Shown here: positions 1 through 7,310 of the stretch, piece after piece
Position numbering within the stretch: the stretch's first letter is position 1
Layout of the letters: each line of letters begins with the position of its first letter
Assembly (NCBI GenBank): GCA_964655775.1
Contig: CAZZNQ010000044.1
Coordinates: 1-32,887 of the forward strand
Length of the DNA stretch: 32,887 nt
Direction: 5' to 3'
Origin: CAZZNQ01 sp964655775
GTDB taxonomy: Bacteria > Planctomycetota > Brocadiia > SM23-32
Notes under the pieces: model-generated
Told to the model about the DNA's origin: nothing
Databases searched by the model: none
What the model saw: the letters and a program-made list of their open reading frames with translations, nothing else
Program-made: the position numbers and the translations under genes

Positions 1-120
1 GACCCCGACGGCGCGGTGAAGCTGTGGGTGCCGTCGGAGGGCATACCGCCCAAGCCCAAGGGCACGCAGCTCAGCGGCTTCCCCATCCAGTACACGGCCG
101 CCGGCGACGAAGCACGATGA
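1..120 (+). CDS. C-terminal end of an unidentified protein (5' truncated by window)
   Basis: Frame 1 is open from the first base to a TGA at 118-120, giving 39 residues (DPDGAVKLWVPSEGIPP..., ending AAGDEAR). Nearly every third codon position is G or C, as expected for coding sequence in this genome, so I take it as the true end of a + strand gene that begins left of the window. It is Pro/Gly-rich and too short for family assignment. Its last 50 bases overlap, tail to tail, the 3' end of the opposite-strand DUF3795-like gene, which looks truncated there. Confidence 0.55.
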   Translation, partial: DPDGAVKLWVPSEGIPPKPKGTQLSGFPIQYTAAGDEAR

Positions 121-301
121 TGGACCGTGCGCCGAGAGATCGCCAGAACGCCGTGAAGCCTTCCAGCCCGTGCGCCCCGTCGTCGTATTCGTCCTTGTGC
201 AACAGGTCTCGCAGGGCGCGTGCCGTATTCGCGACATCCGCCCGGCGCCCGCACAGGTCGCAGTAGATGCCGCAGCAGGCCGCGTATGTCTTGGCGTCCA
301 T
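71..301 (-). CDS. DUF3795-like small Cys-containing protein, probably truncated
   Basis: The 76-residue product starts with the pattern YAACCGIYCDLCGRRAD, which resembles the Cys-rich N-terminus of DUF3795 proteins (C-G-x-Y-C-x-x-C). A purine-rich GGGAGAAGAGG lies just upstream of the ATG. Family members normally continue past a conserved FW segment to a second Cys group (CPGCR-like). Here the family-like sequence stops after FWRSLGARS, at about residue 55, and continues with an Arg-rich tail (VLRRRRPCTGWGSR) read antisense through the coding end of the neighbouring + gene. This suggests a deletion or rearrangement near 118-140 that removed the second Cys half. It lies 24 bp downstream of the UROD-family gene and is probably in the same unit. 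The family call is by memory of the motif and is moderate; the function of DUF3795 is unknown. Confidence 0.5.
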   Translation of the reverse strand: MDAKTYAACCGIYCDLCGRRADVANTARALRDLLHKDEYDDGAHGLEGFTAFWRSLGARSIIVLRRRRPCTGWGSR

Positions 302-325
302 GACGGCCTCTTCTCCCGAATGCCG

Positions 326-1369
326 TCAACGCCCCAATCGGGGCAGCAGATGGCCGAAGTACCGATCCAGCATGTCGCGCGGGATGTTCGGCGCCAGGTG
401 GTTGCCGACGGCGACGACGGCTCCGCGGCAGTCGGCGAGGCGGTCGAATGTTCTGTCGACGTCGGCGCGCACCTTGTCCCACTTGCCGAGCGCCAGGTCG
501 CGGCAGTCGACGTAGCTGCCGACCAGGCAGTGCGTACGCCCGAAAGCGTCCACCATCCGGCCGAAGTCCATGCACGGCTCGAAGATGAAGCCGTCGGCGC
601 CCGCCTCGGCGACATCGCCCGCGAACTCCGAGAAATCGCCGTCCGAGCAGAACAGCACCTTCTTGCCGGCCCGGTGGATCGGCTGCCAGAGCCGGGCGTA
701 CCGCGGCACAATGACCCGGCGGTAGATCTCCGGCTGCATAAACGCCCCGCCGGCCCAGACGAAATCGTCGTGCTGGATGACCACCTCGACGCTGGTCTCC
801 GCCCACGCCTTCATGTGGAACAGCGCGCGGCGGAAGAAACTGTCAAAGACACTTTCCATCCGGCCGGGGTCCGATAGCGCCGTCAGCAGCATCTCCCAGC
901 CGAAGGCGGCGATCGCGCCGGACACAATCGTGTTGTAGTAGCCGCCGGTTGTCAACTGTCCCGGAAACGTGCGCCGGGACTCCCGGATGGTCTCCTGGTA
1001 GGCGCGCACCTGGTCGGCGAAGTCGGGCAGGCCGTATTCCTCCACGGCGTCGAACCCCCAGACCTCCTCCGGGGACTGGAAGGGAGATTCGGCGGCGGGT
1101 CGCCGGTCGGCGCCGTCGGCCGCGTAGGAGGCATGGCCCATGTCGGTGGTGCGACCGGCGGCGGACCAGTCGATCAGGCCATCGTCGGTGTGCCAGAGCA
1201 GGTCGACGCTGAAGCGATCGCAGGCGGCGGGCAGCAGGCCGGGCGCGTCCGGCGAAAGGCCGGTCGCCGAAGCGAGATAGTCGCGATGGTAGCCGAGACT
1301 GTATTCGGTGTGCGCCCATCGACCGACGGAGCGCAGGCAGACGTTGTCCAGTGCGATCTCAGCACTCAT
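326..1369 (-). CDS. Uroporphyrinogen decarboxylase-fold (UROD/methyltransferase-like) family protein
   Basis: The 347-residue protein has the general layout of the UROD-like TIM-barrel family expanded in polysaccharide-degrading PVC bacteria: a central YYNTIVSGAIAAFGWEMLL segment, an IQHDDFVWAGGAFMQPEIYRRVIVPRY segment split over residues of the barrel middle, then KKVLFCSDGDFSEF and GADGFIFEPCMDFGRMV near the C-terminus. The heme-pathway HemE signature (RQAGRY near the N-terminus) is absent, so it is unlikely to be true uroporphyrinogen decarboxylase. The HxC zinc motif of corrinoid methyltransferases (MtaA/MtbA) is not obvious either; LFCSDGD sits at about that place. Start ATG at 1369 has GGAG about 8 nt upstream. 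It begins 21 bp after the secreted-protein gene, so the two are probably co-transcribed. Substrate unknown; demethylation of a plant- or alga-derived compound is one possibility by analogy. Confidence 0.8.
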   Translation of the reverse strand: MSAEIALDNVCLRSVGRWAHTEYSLGYHRDYLASATGLSPDAPGLLPAACDRFSVDLLWHTDDGLIDWSAAGRTTDMGHASYAADGADRRPAAESPFQSPEEVWGFDAVEEYGLPDFADQVRAYQETIRESRRTFPGQLTTGGYYNTIVSGAIAAFGWEMLLTALSDPGRMESVFDSFFRRALFHMKAWAETSVEVVIQHDDFVWAGGAFMQPEIYRRVIVPRYARLWQPIHRAGKKVLFCSDGDFSEFAGDVAEAGADGFIFEPCMDFGRMVDAFGRTHCLVGSYVDCRDLALGKWDKVRADVDRTFDRLADCRGAVVAVGNHLAPNIPRDMLDRYFGHLLPRLGR

Positions 1370-1390
1370 GCCGCGCTGCTCCGCCGCGGA

Positions 1391-2692
1391 TCATCTTCCG
1401 GCCGTCCGGAGGTGGTACGGCTTCACAACGTCCCGCCAGAGCGAGCGGGTCACGGCGAAGCTCCAGTGCGGCTTGCGGATGTCGAACACGTCGCTGGACG
1501 CGCGGCCCTTCGAGTAATTGATGTAGCCGCGTTCCAGCTTGTAGAACAGGTCTGTGATGCCGACGTCCATCCGCGCCAGACATTCGCTCGCCTTCGGTCC
1601 GGGCCGCCAGTAGCCGCCGACCAGCACCACGACGTGGTTCGTCAGGTTCGGGCGGAAGCCGTCGTAGGCATAGGTGATGGAGCTTCGGGAGCCGCCGGCG
1701 TCCTGCGATGCGAACTCCAGCAGCATGCCGTCCTTGCCGACGTTCGGCAGGCCCTCGGCTCCGGACGCTATCCGGCCTGCGCCCCGAACGCCCCGGCCAC
1801 CGTTGAGGCCGGCGTTGACCTTCGCGCCGTAGGTGTGGACGGTGAGCGCGTAGTAGAACTCCATCGGATCGCTGAGGTCGTGGCCCTTGTAGCGGTAGTT
1901 GCGGATGGCGGCGGCGATGGCCGCGCCGCTGGGAGCGTCCGAATCCGGATGGGCGGCCTTCCAGTTGAAGGTCTCGTAGGTATTGGCCAGCCCGGCGGCC
2001 TTGAGTTGGCCAACGAAGGCGTTGTGGTCGTAGTTGTCCAGCACGCTGTGGGCGGCGGCGCCCCCGCCGAAGTAGACGACGCCGACGGGCATCATGCCGA
2101 CCATGCCCTCGCGGAAGTTGGGGTTCCAGTCGCGATGGTGGTTTGTGCCGCCGTCGAGCGAGTGCGGCCTGCGACCACCGGCGTAAGATGCGTCGGACGT
2201 GGTATAGGCCGAGGCGACCAGGGCGGCCCGCATCAGGAGGTCGATACGCGCCCGTTCCTGCGGGGAGAGTTGATTCCAGATGCGCGGCGTCATCCGCACC
2301 AGGGCGTACATGCCGGTGACGTGGCGCTCGTGCTGGGCGGGATAGCCGCCGGTGGCGGTTATGCCGTTGTCGCCCTGCAGGCTGTAGCGGATCTGCTCGA
2401 GCAGGCGTTCGTCCGCCGCAGTATTGCCCTGCCAGGCGGCGAGTGCCAGCACGATGGATCCTCCGCCGCTCCACGCGCCGTCCGTGTGGGCGCCTCCTTT
2501 GATGCGCCGGTTGAACCGAATCAGCGGCAGCGATGCCGCGGCGCGGACCGCCTCGGCCGGCACGGGTGGGACGGTTCCGGGGTCGATGCTGCGGATAGGC
2601 GACAACTCGGCCGCGTTCGTTACATGCCCAGCCGCGACAAGGAGGAACAGCAAGGCGCCGGAAATCATCGTCGTGACGGACATTCTTCTCAC
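1391..2692 (-). CDS. Secreted protein of unknown family, helical-toroid-like
   Basis: The 433-residue product begins with a signal peptide (MRRMSVTTMISGALLFLLVAA then a likely cleavage before AELSP). The mature part has helices alternating with Gly/Trp/His-rich turns (HTDGAWSGGGSIVLALAAW, TATGGYPAQHERHVTGMYALV, HHRDWNPNFREGMVGMMPVG), which resembles the alpha/alpha toroids of polysaccharide lyases and glucuronyl hydrolases. I cannot assign a family with confidence. The ATG at 2692 has AAGGAG upstream, and a sigma70-like promoter lies at 2760-2787. It heads the unit with the UROD-family and DUF3795-like genes. The likely location is periplasm or cell exterior. A catalytic role on polysaccharide is inferred from fold impression and context only. 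Confidence 0.65.
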   Translation of the reverse strand: MRRMSVTTMISGALLFLLVAAGHVTNAAELSPIRSIDPGTVPPVPAEAVRAAASLPLIRFNRRIKGGAHTDGAWSGGGSIVLALAAWQGNTAADERLLEQIRYSLQGDNGITATGGYPAQHERHVTGMYALVRMTPRIWNQLSPQERARIDLLMRAALVASAYTTSDASYAGGRRPHSLDGGTNHHRDWNPNFREGMVGMMPVGVVYFGGGAAAHSVLDNYDHNAFVGQLKAAGLANTYETFNWKAAHPDSDAPSGAAIAAAIRNYRYKGHDLSDPMEFYYALTVHTYGAKVNAGLNGGRGVRGAGRIASGAEGLPNVGKDGMLLEFASQDAGGSRSSITYAYDGFRPNLTNHVVVLVGGYWRPGPKASECLARMDVGITDLFYKLERGYINYSKGRASSDVFDIRKPHWSFAVTRSLWRDVVKPYHLRTAGR

Positions 2693-3025
2693 TCCTTAGG
2701 GAACGGGTTCGAACATTCGGTCCGGCCGCCGCTCGGAGCAACCTGGCCGCGTCTCCCCCATTGTACCGCAGGCGACGGCGCGCTCAACTCGATCGCGTGG
2801 ATTCGGGCTTGCAGCGCCCGGGGCGAGGCTGTACGATCGTAGTAGAGAGCGGGGGCGCTCTTCGGCTCGGAGGTTTCGACCACTTGAGCATAACAAGCGG
2901 AGAGTCTCCACATTTCCAGACCGAAAGGGGGCGACTGTGCGGTAGGAGTCGGCGCAGCAAGGAGTGTGCGCCCGCAACGGGCGTGCGGAACGTTATCCAT
3001 CGCTTCAAGCCAAGGGGGCTTAGTA
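2693..3025. other. Divergent intergenic region, no gene seen
   Basis: These 333 bases separate the - strand secreted-protein gene from the + strand ferritin gene. Besides the - promoter, a weaker + promoter candidate is TTGCAG (2809-2814), 17 bases, TACGAT (2832-2837). It is followed by a short hairpin, AGAGCG (2846-2851), loop GGGG, CGCTCT (2856-2861), implying a leader of about 180 nt for the ferritin gene. GGTTCGAAC near 2704-2712 resembles a tRNA T-loop, but no cloverleaf surrounds it. Reading frames here have no convincing codon bias. Confidence 0.4.
2760..2787 (-). promoter_or_regulatory. Sigma70-like promoter for the secreted-protein unit
   Basis: On the - strand TTGAGC (2787-2782) is followed after 16 bases by TACAAT (2765-2760). 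Both boxes are close to consensus. A start about 7 nt past the -10 gives a leader of roughly 60 nt carrying the AAGGAG ribosome site of the gene starting at 2692. Confidence 0.5.
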
Positions 3026-3577
3026 ATGGCAAGAGTAGCACGCGAGATGGTCGAGAACGCCGGAGTCGACGTAGACGAGCTGCTGGAGCTTCTGATCACG
3101 AACGCGGCAGCAGAGATAATCACCTATTTCTACTACACGCACCTTCGGTTCAACCTCATCGACATCGAGGGCGAGGGGTTGAAGCAGATTGCCGAGACGG
3201 CACGAATCGAGGACCGCAATCACTTCGAGGCACTGGTGCCCCGCATCTACGAGCTGGGCGGCAAGCTGCCGAACGACATGACTGAGTTCCACGACTGCTC
3301 GGCGTGTCCGCCGGCCAAACTGCCTGAAGACCCGAGCGACGTGCGGGCGATACTGGAAGTCCTGGTCAAGGCGGAGCGCTGTGCGGTTCGCGGATACACC
3401 AAGATCTGCAATCTCACAGCCGGCAAGGACCATCGCACCTACGGGCTGGCCCAAGCCATTCTCAACGAAGAGGTCGAGCACGAATCCTGGTTCAGCGAGT
3501 TCCTGGGCGAAGGGCCGTCTGGCCACTTCCTGCGCCAGGGGGACACCTCACCGTTCGTGAGGCCCTACCTGAGATAG
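3026..3577 (+). CDS. DPS-like ferritin-family protein (DPSL type)
   Basis: The 183-residue protein is a four-helix ferritin-like protein. Carboxylate/His ligands of a bacterioferritin-type di-iron site can be traced: E30 (AAAEIITYFYYTHLR), E62/H66 (RIEDRNHFEAL), E117 (VKAERCAVRGYT) and E149/H152 (NEEVEHESWF). It also has Cys91 and Cys94 (HDCSACPP), Cys119 and Cys128. A Cys pair near a bacterioferritin-like centre is the hallmark of DPSL proteins described in archaea and anaerobic bacteria, which use peroxide to oxidise and store iron. Start chosen at ATG 3026 because AAGGGGG (3012-3018) is 7 nt upstream; an upstream extension in frame has no such signal. The ferredoxin gene follows after 70 bp, and may supply electrons for iron release (inference). 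Confidence 0.8.
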   Translation: MARVAREMVENAGVDVDELLELLITNAAAEIITYFYYTHLRFNLIDIEGEGLKQIAETARIEDRNHFEALVPRIYELGGKLPNDMTEFHDCSACPPAKLPEDPSDVRAILEVLVKAERCAVRGYTKICNLTAGKDHRTYGLAQAILNEEVEHESWFSEFLGEGPSGHFLRQGDTSPFVRPYLR

Positions 3578-3646
3578 AAGACGGCGGCTGACGGGGGCTG
3601 CCTAGGCCCCCCGATCGCTGCCCACACTCACGAGGAGAAAGATGCA

Positions 3647-3928
3647 ATGGCGGGAGAGATCCAGACGCAGACGGCCGAAGCGTTCGGCCGGACCTTTGTG
3701 AAAGGCAACGTGCCGGAGATCAACGCCGTACGCTGCCTGGCCTGCGGCCACTGTGTGAAGCTCTGCAAAAAACTGGGGCCGGACGTGCTGGAGATCGTCG
3801 ACGGTGTGGCGAAACCGGTGCGGCCCGAGAACTGCATCGGGGACGGCGCGTGCATGCTGGCCTGTCCGACCAAGGCCATATTCCTGATGAGCAAGCACAA
3901 CCCGGACTCGCCGCCCGAGGCCGTCTGA
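3647..3928 (+). CDS. Two-cluster ferredoxin with an Asp in the second cluster motif
   Basis: The 93-residue protein has a complete first motif, C30-LA-C33-GH-C36-VKL-C40, and a second motif C63-IG-D66-GA-C69-MLA-C73-P. Asp66 takes the place of the second Cys. In Pyrococcus furiosus ferredoxin and some Desulfovibrio ferredoxins a CxxDxxC motif gives an oxygen-labile [4Fe-4S] cluster that interconverts with [3Fe-4S]; the same is likely here. An N-terminal extension of about 25 residues and a short C-terminal tail flank the core. A GAGGAG site (3632-3637) precedes ATG 3647. A weak hairpin, GGGGGC/GCCCCC, lies in the gap after the ferritin gene, so co-transcription is probable but not certain. 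The strong hairpin at 3964-3998 ends the unit. Confidence 0.88.
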   Translation: MAGEIQTQTAEAFGRTFVKGNVPEINAVRCLACGHCVKLCKKLGPDVLEIVDGVAKPVRPENCIGDGACMLACPTKAIFLMSKHNPDSPPEAV

Positions 3929-3963
3929 CCGCGCGGGCGTGCGACTAAACGAGCACTGGAACC

Positions 3964-3998
3964 CGCCCGGCGGGACCCTATCGGGGTCCCGCCGGGCG
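3964..3998. terminator. Strong GC-rich hairpin between convergent genes
   Basis: Left arm 3964-3978 and right arm 3984-3998 are perfectly complementary (15 bp, core GCCCGGCGGGACCC) with loop TATCG. On the + strand it is followed by the moderately T-rich GCTCTTTGCTT. It lies between the ferredoxin stop at 3928 and the stop of the opposite-strand gene at 4018, so it can end transcription from both sides, best on +. Confidence 0.75.
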
Positions 3999-4017
3999 CT
4001 CTTTGCTTCACAGGAGC

Positions 4018-5595
4018 CTACAGGTTAGGCGCGACCCAGATGGGGCTGGACCAGGCGCGCTGCCCGTTGCGCTGTTCCACGCGCACGCGGTAGTGCGTTT
4101 CGCTGCGAAGGGTTTCGTCGTCGTCAAACTGCATCTCGGCGACGTAGGCGGACTCGGGCATCAGGCGATGCAGCTTGGCCTTGTAGGCCATGTGATGGTA
4201 AACGTCGTCGCGTTCGGGCGATCCGGGCTCCAGGCCGCACCGTTCCTCCAACATCCGAACGCACTCGTCGCGGAACCAGAGCACGCGGCTTCCGGCCATG
4301 AGGTCGGCCACCGTGCCTTCCGCAACCAGCCCGTTCAGCTCCAGTCTCAACCGGGAACCGGCGTCGGCCTCGAACTCGAACACATTCGCGTTCTGGGTCC
4401 GGCGCCCAACGTCGCGCGAGAGACTGCGCATGCGGAACTGCGCGGTGCCGCCGTTCAGCTCGGGCTGCTCCTGGCCCTCGCTTATCCAGCACGGCTCCCA
4501 GCCCAGCATCCTGCCGCCGTCGACGGTCAGTTGGCCCGTCCATTCACGGGCGGGCACATCCAGCTCGTTCGGCCGCGGCCCCCAACCGACCTCAACACGC
4601 AGCTTGAAACGCCCCCGACGGCCGGAGGCCGGTGGAGCCCAGGTGCCCTGATGGCAATGCGTGGCGATGACGCGACCGTTCCGCAGCAGCTCTATGCGGT
4701 CCAGCGCGTCGGAGCCGCGCATGGCGATGCGAACTCGTCGAACCGGCGCGGCCCTCAGGATGCTGCCCATGGGAGCTCCGTTGAGCGTGAAATCCAGCTC
4801 GATCCGGTCCCCGGTGACTCCGTAGACGCGCCTCGACTTGAAGGCGTCCCACAGCGCGGCCCGTGTCAGCTCGGGCGCCAGGCAGGCGGCAATGCCCCAG
4901 CCGTGCTGGCCGGGCATGGTGCCCCAGCCGTCGTTGGAGCAGATGGCGCCCAGGTGCAGCCCACGCTCCAGAGCGTCCTGCCACGTGCCGCCCGCCATGC
5001 CCGGCCCCATGTGGGAGTTGCGCCGCATGCCGATCCACTCCTCGTCGGTCTCCGAACAACCGTGGATGGAGTAGATCTCGCAGAACGGGCTCAGGTCCGG
5101 GTCAAACACGCTCCAGTACCGTCCGCGAACGCCCGGCCTGTAGGCGGTGTGGTGGGGTATGGCGAGAGCATCCGTCCCCCGCAAACGGGCGTAGAGGTCT
5201 TCGAGCTTGTCGACTCGCTGGATCGTGCGACCCTCGGCAAGGTGGTAGACGTTGTGGTCGCCGCCGGTGCCGTCTCCCTGCCATTCGTAACCGGGAAAGG
5301 TGACGAACCGACCGGGATCGTTGTGCGCCCGCGTTGCCTCCTGGACTTCGGCCCATTCGCGGGCCAGCCGGTCGGGGCCCTTCCATCCTTCCAGGATCAA
5401 GTCCTGCTTCTCATCGCTTTGGAAGGCGTGCCCGCCAACGCGGAAGGCATCGGCGCAGGCCGTATAGTAGGCAGTCGCATAGAAATCGAGGTGGCGGGAG
5501 GCAAGTTCGCATACGGCACCGATGGACGGCGACTGTTCGGCCGTGGTGTAGGTGTTGTCGTGCGTCTCTCCCCAGTACACCTTCAGATCGCGCAT
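4018..5595 (-). CDS. DUF3604 family protein (PHP-like putative hydrolase)
   Basis: The 525-residue protein opens with KVYWGETHDNTYTT, the DUF3604 equivalent of the PHP-domain YFGDLHxHT motif, with candidate metal ligands E10, H12 and D13. Further His-rich motifs follow: PGYEWQGDGTGGDHNVYHL near residues 100-118, IPHHTAY near 147, and EIYSIHGCSE near 172, then CSNDGWG. The C-terminal 200 residues are beta-rich. DUF3604 proteins are thought to be metal-dependent hydrolases; no reaction is firmly established that I can name. There is no signal peptide, so it is probably cytoplasmic. It is alone on its strand between two hairpins, with convergent ferredoxin downstream and the Cys-rich small gene 250 bp upstream. 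No strong Shine-Dalgarno is evident at ATG 5595. Confidence 0.8.
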   Translation of the reverse strand: MRDLKVYWGETHDNTYTTAEQSPSIGAVCELASRHLDFYATAYYTACADAFRVGGHAFQSDEKQDLILEGWKGPDRLAREWAEVQEATRAHNDPGRFVTFPGYEWQGDGTGGDHNVYHLAEGRTIQRVDKLEDLYARLRGTDALAIPHHTAYRPGVRGRYWSVFDPDLSPFCEIYSIHGCSETDEEWIGMRRNSHMGPGMAGGTWQDALERGLHLGAICSNDGWGTMPGQHGWGIAACLAPELTRAALWDAFKSRRVYGVTGDRIELDFTLNGAPMGSILRAAPVRRVRIAMRGSDALDRIELLRNGRVIATHCHQGTWAPPASGRRGRFKLRVEVGWGPRPNELDVPAREWTGQLTVDGGRMLGWEPCWISEGQEQPELNGGTAQFRMRSLSRDVGRRTQNANVFEFEADAGSRLRLELNGLVAEGTVADLMAGSRVLWFRDECVRMLEERCGLEPGSPERDDVYHHMAYKAKLHRLMPESAYVAEMQFDDDETLRSETHYRVRVEQRNGQRAWSSPIWVAPNL

Positions 5596-5749
5596 CTGAT
5601 CTGCCTCGATGGAGTTGGGGAGCAGCCGGCACTCAAGCGCGGACGGACTTTGGTCCTGACCAAGACGCGGACTTGGTTTCTGATGCCGATTCTCAGGCAG
5701 GAGGCCTTACGTCGACACGACTCTGCGGACGCGCTGGACCGGGCCCCAT

Positions 5750-5779
5750 ATCGGGGATTACGCCTACGCGTACCCCGAT
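5750..5779. repeat. Imperfect 12-bp hairpin in intergenic gap
   Basis: ATCGGGG (5750-5756) pairs with CCCCGAT (5773-5779) and TACGC (5759-5763) with GCGTA (5768-5772), around a 2-base bulge at 5757-5758 and loop CTAC. It lies between the start of the DUF3604 gene (5595) and the end of the Cys-rich small gene (5846). On the - strand it could be a U-tract-free terminator of the small gene or a leader structure for DUF3604. Confidence 0.5.
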
Positions 5780-5845
5780 CCACGCACATCCTCAATGTGC
5801 GCCAACGCGATCACCTGAAACCTGTATGGGCCCTTCCGAACGGGC

Positions 5846-6028
5846 CTAAATCGCCTCGGGCACGCAGAGGTTCTTCTGGTCCGCGGCCACGCGGCCACAG
5901 GCCGTGCAGATGTACTTGGCGTCCTTGGCCAGGGACTTGATCTTGTCCAGCGGCAGGTCGTGCGGGCAGCAGGTCATCGCGCACATCTTCTCGGCGTGTT
6001 CTTCCGCCGTGTGTGAAACGTCTGCCAT
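5846..6028 (-). CDS. Small Cys-rich (zinc-ribbon-like) protein, 60 residues
   Basis: The product MADVSHTAEEHAEKM... contains C-A-M-T-C-C-P-H then, after a helical linker (LDKIKSLAKDAKY), I-C-T-A-C-G-R-V-A and a last Cys near the C-terminus (LCVPEAI). The CCxH and CxxCG groups look like a small zinc or iron site. I do not know the family. A longer in-frame start exists at 6124, but AAGGGGG (6042-6036) lies 7 nt before ATG 6028 and the extra 32 residues are unlike a protein, so 6028 is preferred. A promoter is visible at 6092-6120. A weak GC hairpin abuts the stop codon (about 5826-5846). Divergent from the ZIP transporter gene, which suggests a metal link by context only. Confidence 0.7.
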   Translation of the reverse strand: MADVSHTAEEHAEKMCAMTCCPHDLPLDKIKSLAKDAKYICTACGRVAADQKNLCVPEAI

Positions 6029-6091
6029 CTCGACACCCCCTTCATTGAAAGATTCCCGGCCGCCCGGGATGCGGGCGGCAACCATGCTCTC

Positions 6092-6120
6092 AACATACAC
6101 GACCGGAGGATGCGGTTCAA
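6092..6120 (-). promoter_or_regulatory. Sigma70-like promoter for the small Cys-rich gene
   Basis: On the - strand TTGAAC (6120-6115), 17 bases, then TATGTT (6097-6092). The predicted leader is about 60 nt and contains the AAGGGGG ribosome site. It sits in the divergent region facing the ZIP transporter gene. Confidence 0.5.
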
Positions 6121-6249
6121 GCATGTTTCACCTCGGCCGATTCGACAGCGGCAAGTTCGGTCCTGTAGACTCTATGGGAGCCGACCCCGGATGGCCGGAC
6201 CGGCCGGCCTCGGGAGCGTGGCGACGTTTGCGCGGTGGACGCCTACAGA

Positions 6250-7149
6250 ATGGGCAACGTCTGGCTGGCACTGGGGCTGACGCTGTTTGCGGGCATGGCC
6301 ACCGGCATCGGGAGCGCCATCGCCTTCTTCGCCAAGAGGACAAACTACCGTTTCCTGTCGGTTGCGACCGGCTTCTCGGCGGGCGTGATGCTCTACGTCT
6401 CGTTCGTCGAGATATTCTACAAAGGCGCCGACGCCCTGACCGAAGCCTACGGCGACTACTGGGGACATTGGGTCAACGTGGGCGCGTTCTTCGGCGGCAT
6501 CGCCCTGATCGGGGTGATAGACGCACTGATTCCCTCCGCGGAGAATCCCCACGAAGTGCACTCCGAGACGGAGACCCAGCCCCTGCACGACGCGGCCGCG
6601 CCGCTTCCCGCCGGGCCGCCCGCCGACGGTGACCAGTCCCTGCACGGTGACCGTCACGACCATACGCCGCACGAGCGGAGCCTGCTGCGCATGGGGCTCT
6701 TCACAGCGCTGGCGATAGGCATCCATAACTTTCCCGAGGGGCTGGCCACCTTCCTGGCTGCCCTGGAGGACCCGGCGCTGGGCGCGGCCATCGCCGTGGC
6801 GATTGCCCTGCACAACATCCCCGAGGGCGTCAGCGTCTCGGTGCCCATCTACTACGCAACCGGCCGGCGCGGCAAGGCGTTCGCCTATTCCGTGCTTAGC
6901 GGTCTGGCGGAGCCGGTCGGCGCCGGGCTGGCTTACCTGCTGTTGCGATACGTGGCCGGGGGCGGTTCCGGCGTTGTTCCACCCCAGTTGATGGGGGTGT
7001 TGTTCGCCGGCGTGGCGGGCATCATGGTCTACATCAGCCTGGATGAGCTGCTGCCCACCAGTCGCGCATACGGCAAGGGGCACGAGAGCATGCTCGGGCT
7101 GATGGCGGGGATGGCCGTCATGGCGCTCAGCCTGCTGCTGATGAAGTAG
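6250..7149 (+). CDS. zupT: ZIP family divalent metal transporter (ZupT-like)
   Basis: The 299-residue inner-membrane protein aligns by eye with ZupT along its length. The two metal-binding helices carry IGIHNFPEGLATF and IALHNIPEGVSVS, the conserved HNxPEG pairs of ZIP transporters that take up Zn2+, Fe2+ and other divalent ions. About eight hydrophobic segments are present. A His-rich loop between helices 3 and 4 (DQSLHGDRHDHTPHE) is longer than in E. coli ZupT, as in many ZIP proteins, and may bind metal. The last segment has the DELLP motif (YISLDELLPTSRAYG). I prefer ATG 6250 because it places the first helix at the usual distance from the N-terminus; GTG 6235 is an in-frame alternative. 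Divergent from the 60-residue Cys-rich gene. Confidence 0.9.
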   Translation: MGNVWLALGLTLFAGMATGIGSAIAFFAKRTNYRFLSVATGFSAGVMLYVSFVEIFYKGADALTEAYGDYWGHWVNVGAFFGGIALIGVIDALIPSAENPHEVHSETETQPLHDAAAPLPAGPPADGDQSLHGDRHDHTPHERSLLRMGLFTALAIGIHNFPEGLATFLAALEDPALGAAIAVAIALHNIPEGVSVSVPIYYATGRRGKAFAYSVLSGLAEPVGAGLAYLLLRYVAGGGSGVVPPQLMGVLFAGVAGIMVYISLDELLPTSRAYGKGHESMLGLMAGMAVMALSLLLMK

Positions 7150-7213
7150 GCGGCCGCGCCTCGCCCCTATCCCGCACCGGGGTACCATGTCCTGGCGACG
7201 AAAGTCTTGGCGT

Positions 7214-7241
7214 TTGAACAATCCGGAAAACGTGTTACTAT
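7214..7241 (+). promoter_or_regulatory. Sigma70-like promoter for the flavin-oxidase-like gene
   Basis: TTGAAC (7214-7219), 16 bases, TACTAT (7236-7241). Transcription would begin near 7248 and give a leader of about 60 nt before ATG 7311. The same TTGAAC -35 box occurs in the promoter at 6092-6120. Confidence 0.5.
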
Positions 7242-7310
7242 GTGGGCTTCTTTGCGCGCATCCCGGACGTGCCGGGGCGCGCCGAGTTCCTCAGGCGAAG
7301 GAGAACGCCG

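Noticed and set aside
2700..2720. GGTTCGAAC resembling a tRNA T-loop
   Set aside because: No flanking stems form an acceptor, D or anticodon arm.
1133..2842. A 569-codon open frame on the + strand
   Set aside because: Antisense to the secreted-protein and UROD genes; no motif and a Val/Arg/Gly-biased composition.
4003..5940. A 645-codon open frame on the + strand across DUF3604
   Set aside because: The - strand DUF3604 protein has recognisable motifs, and the + frame would run through the terminator-flanked gap.
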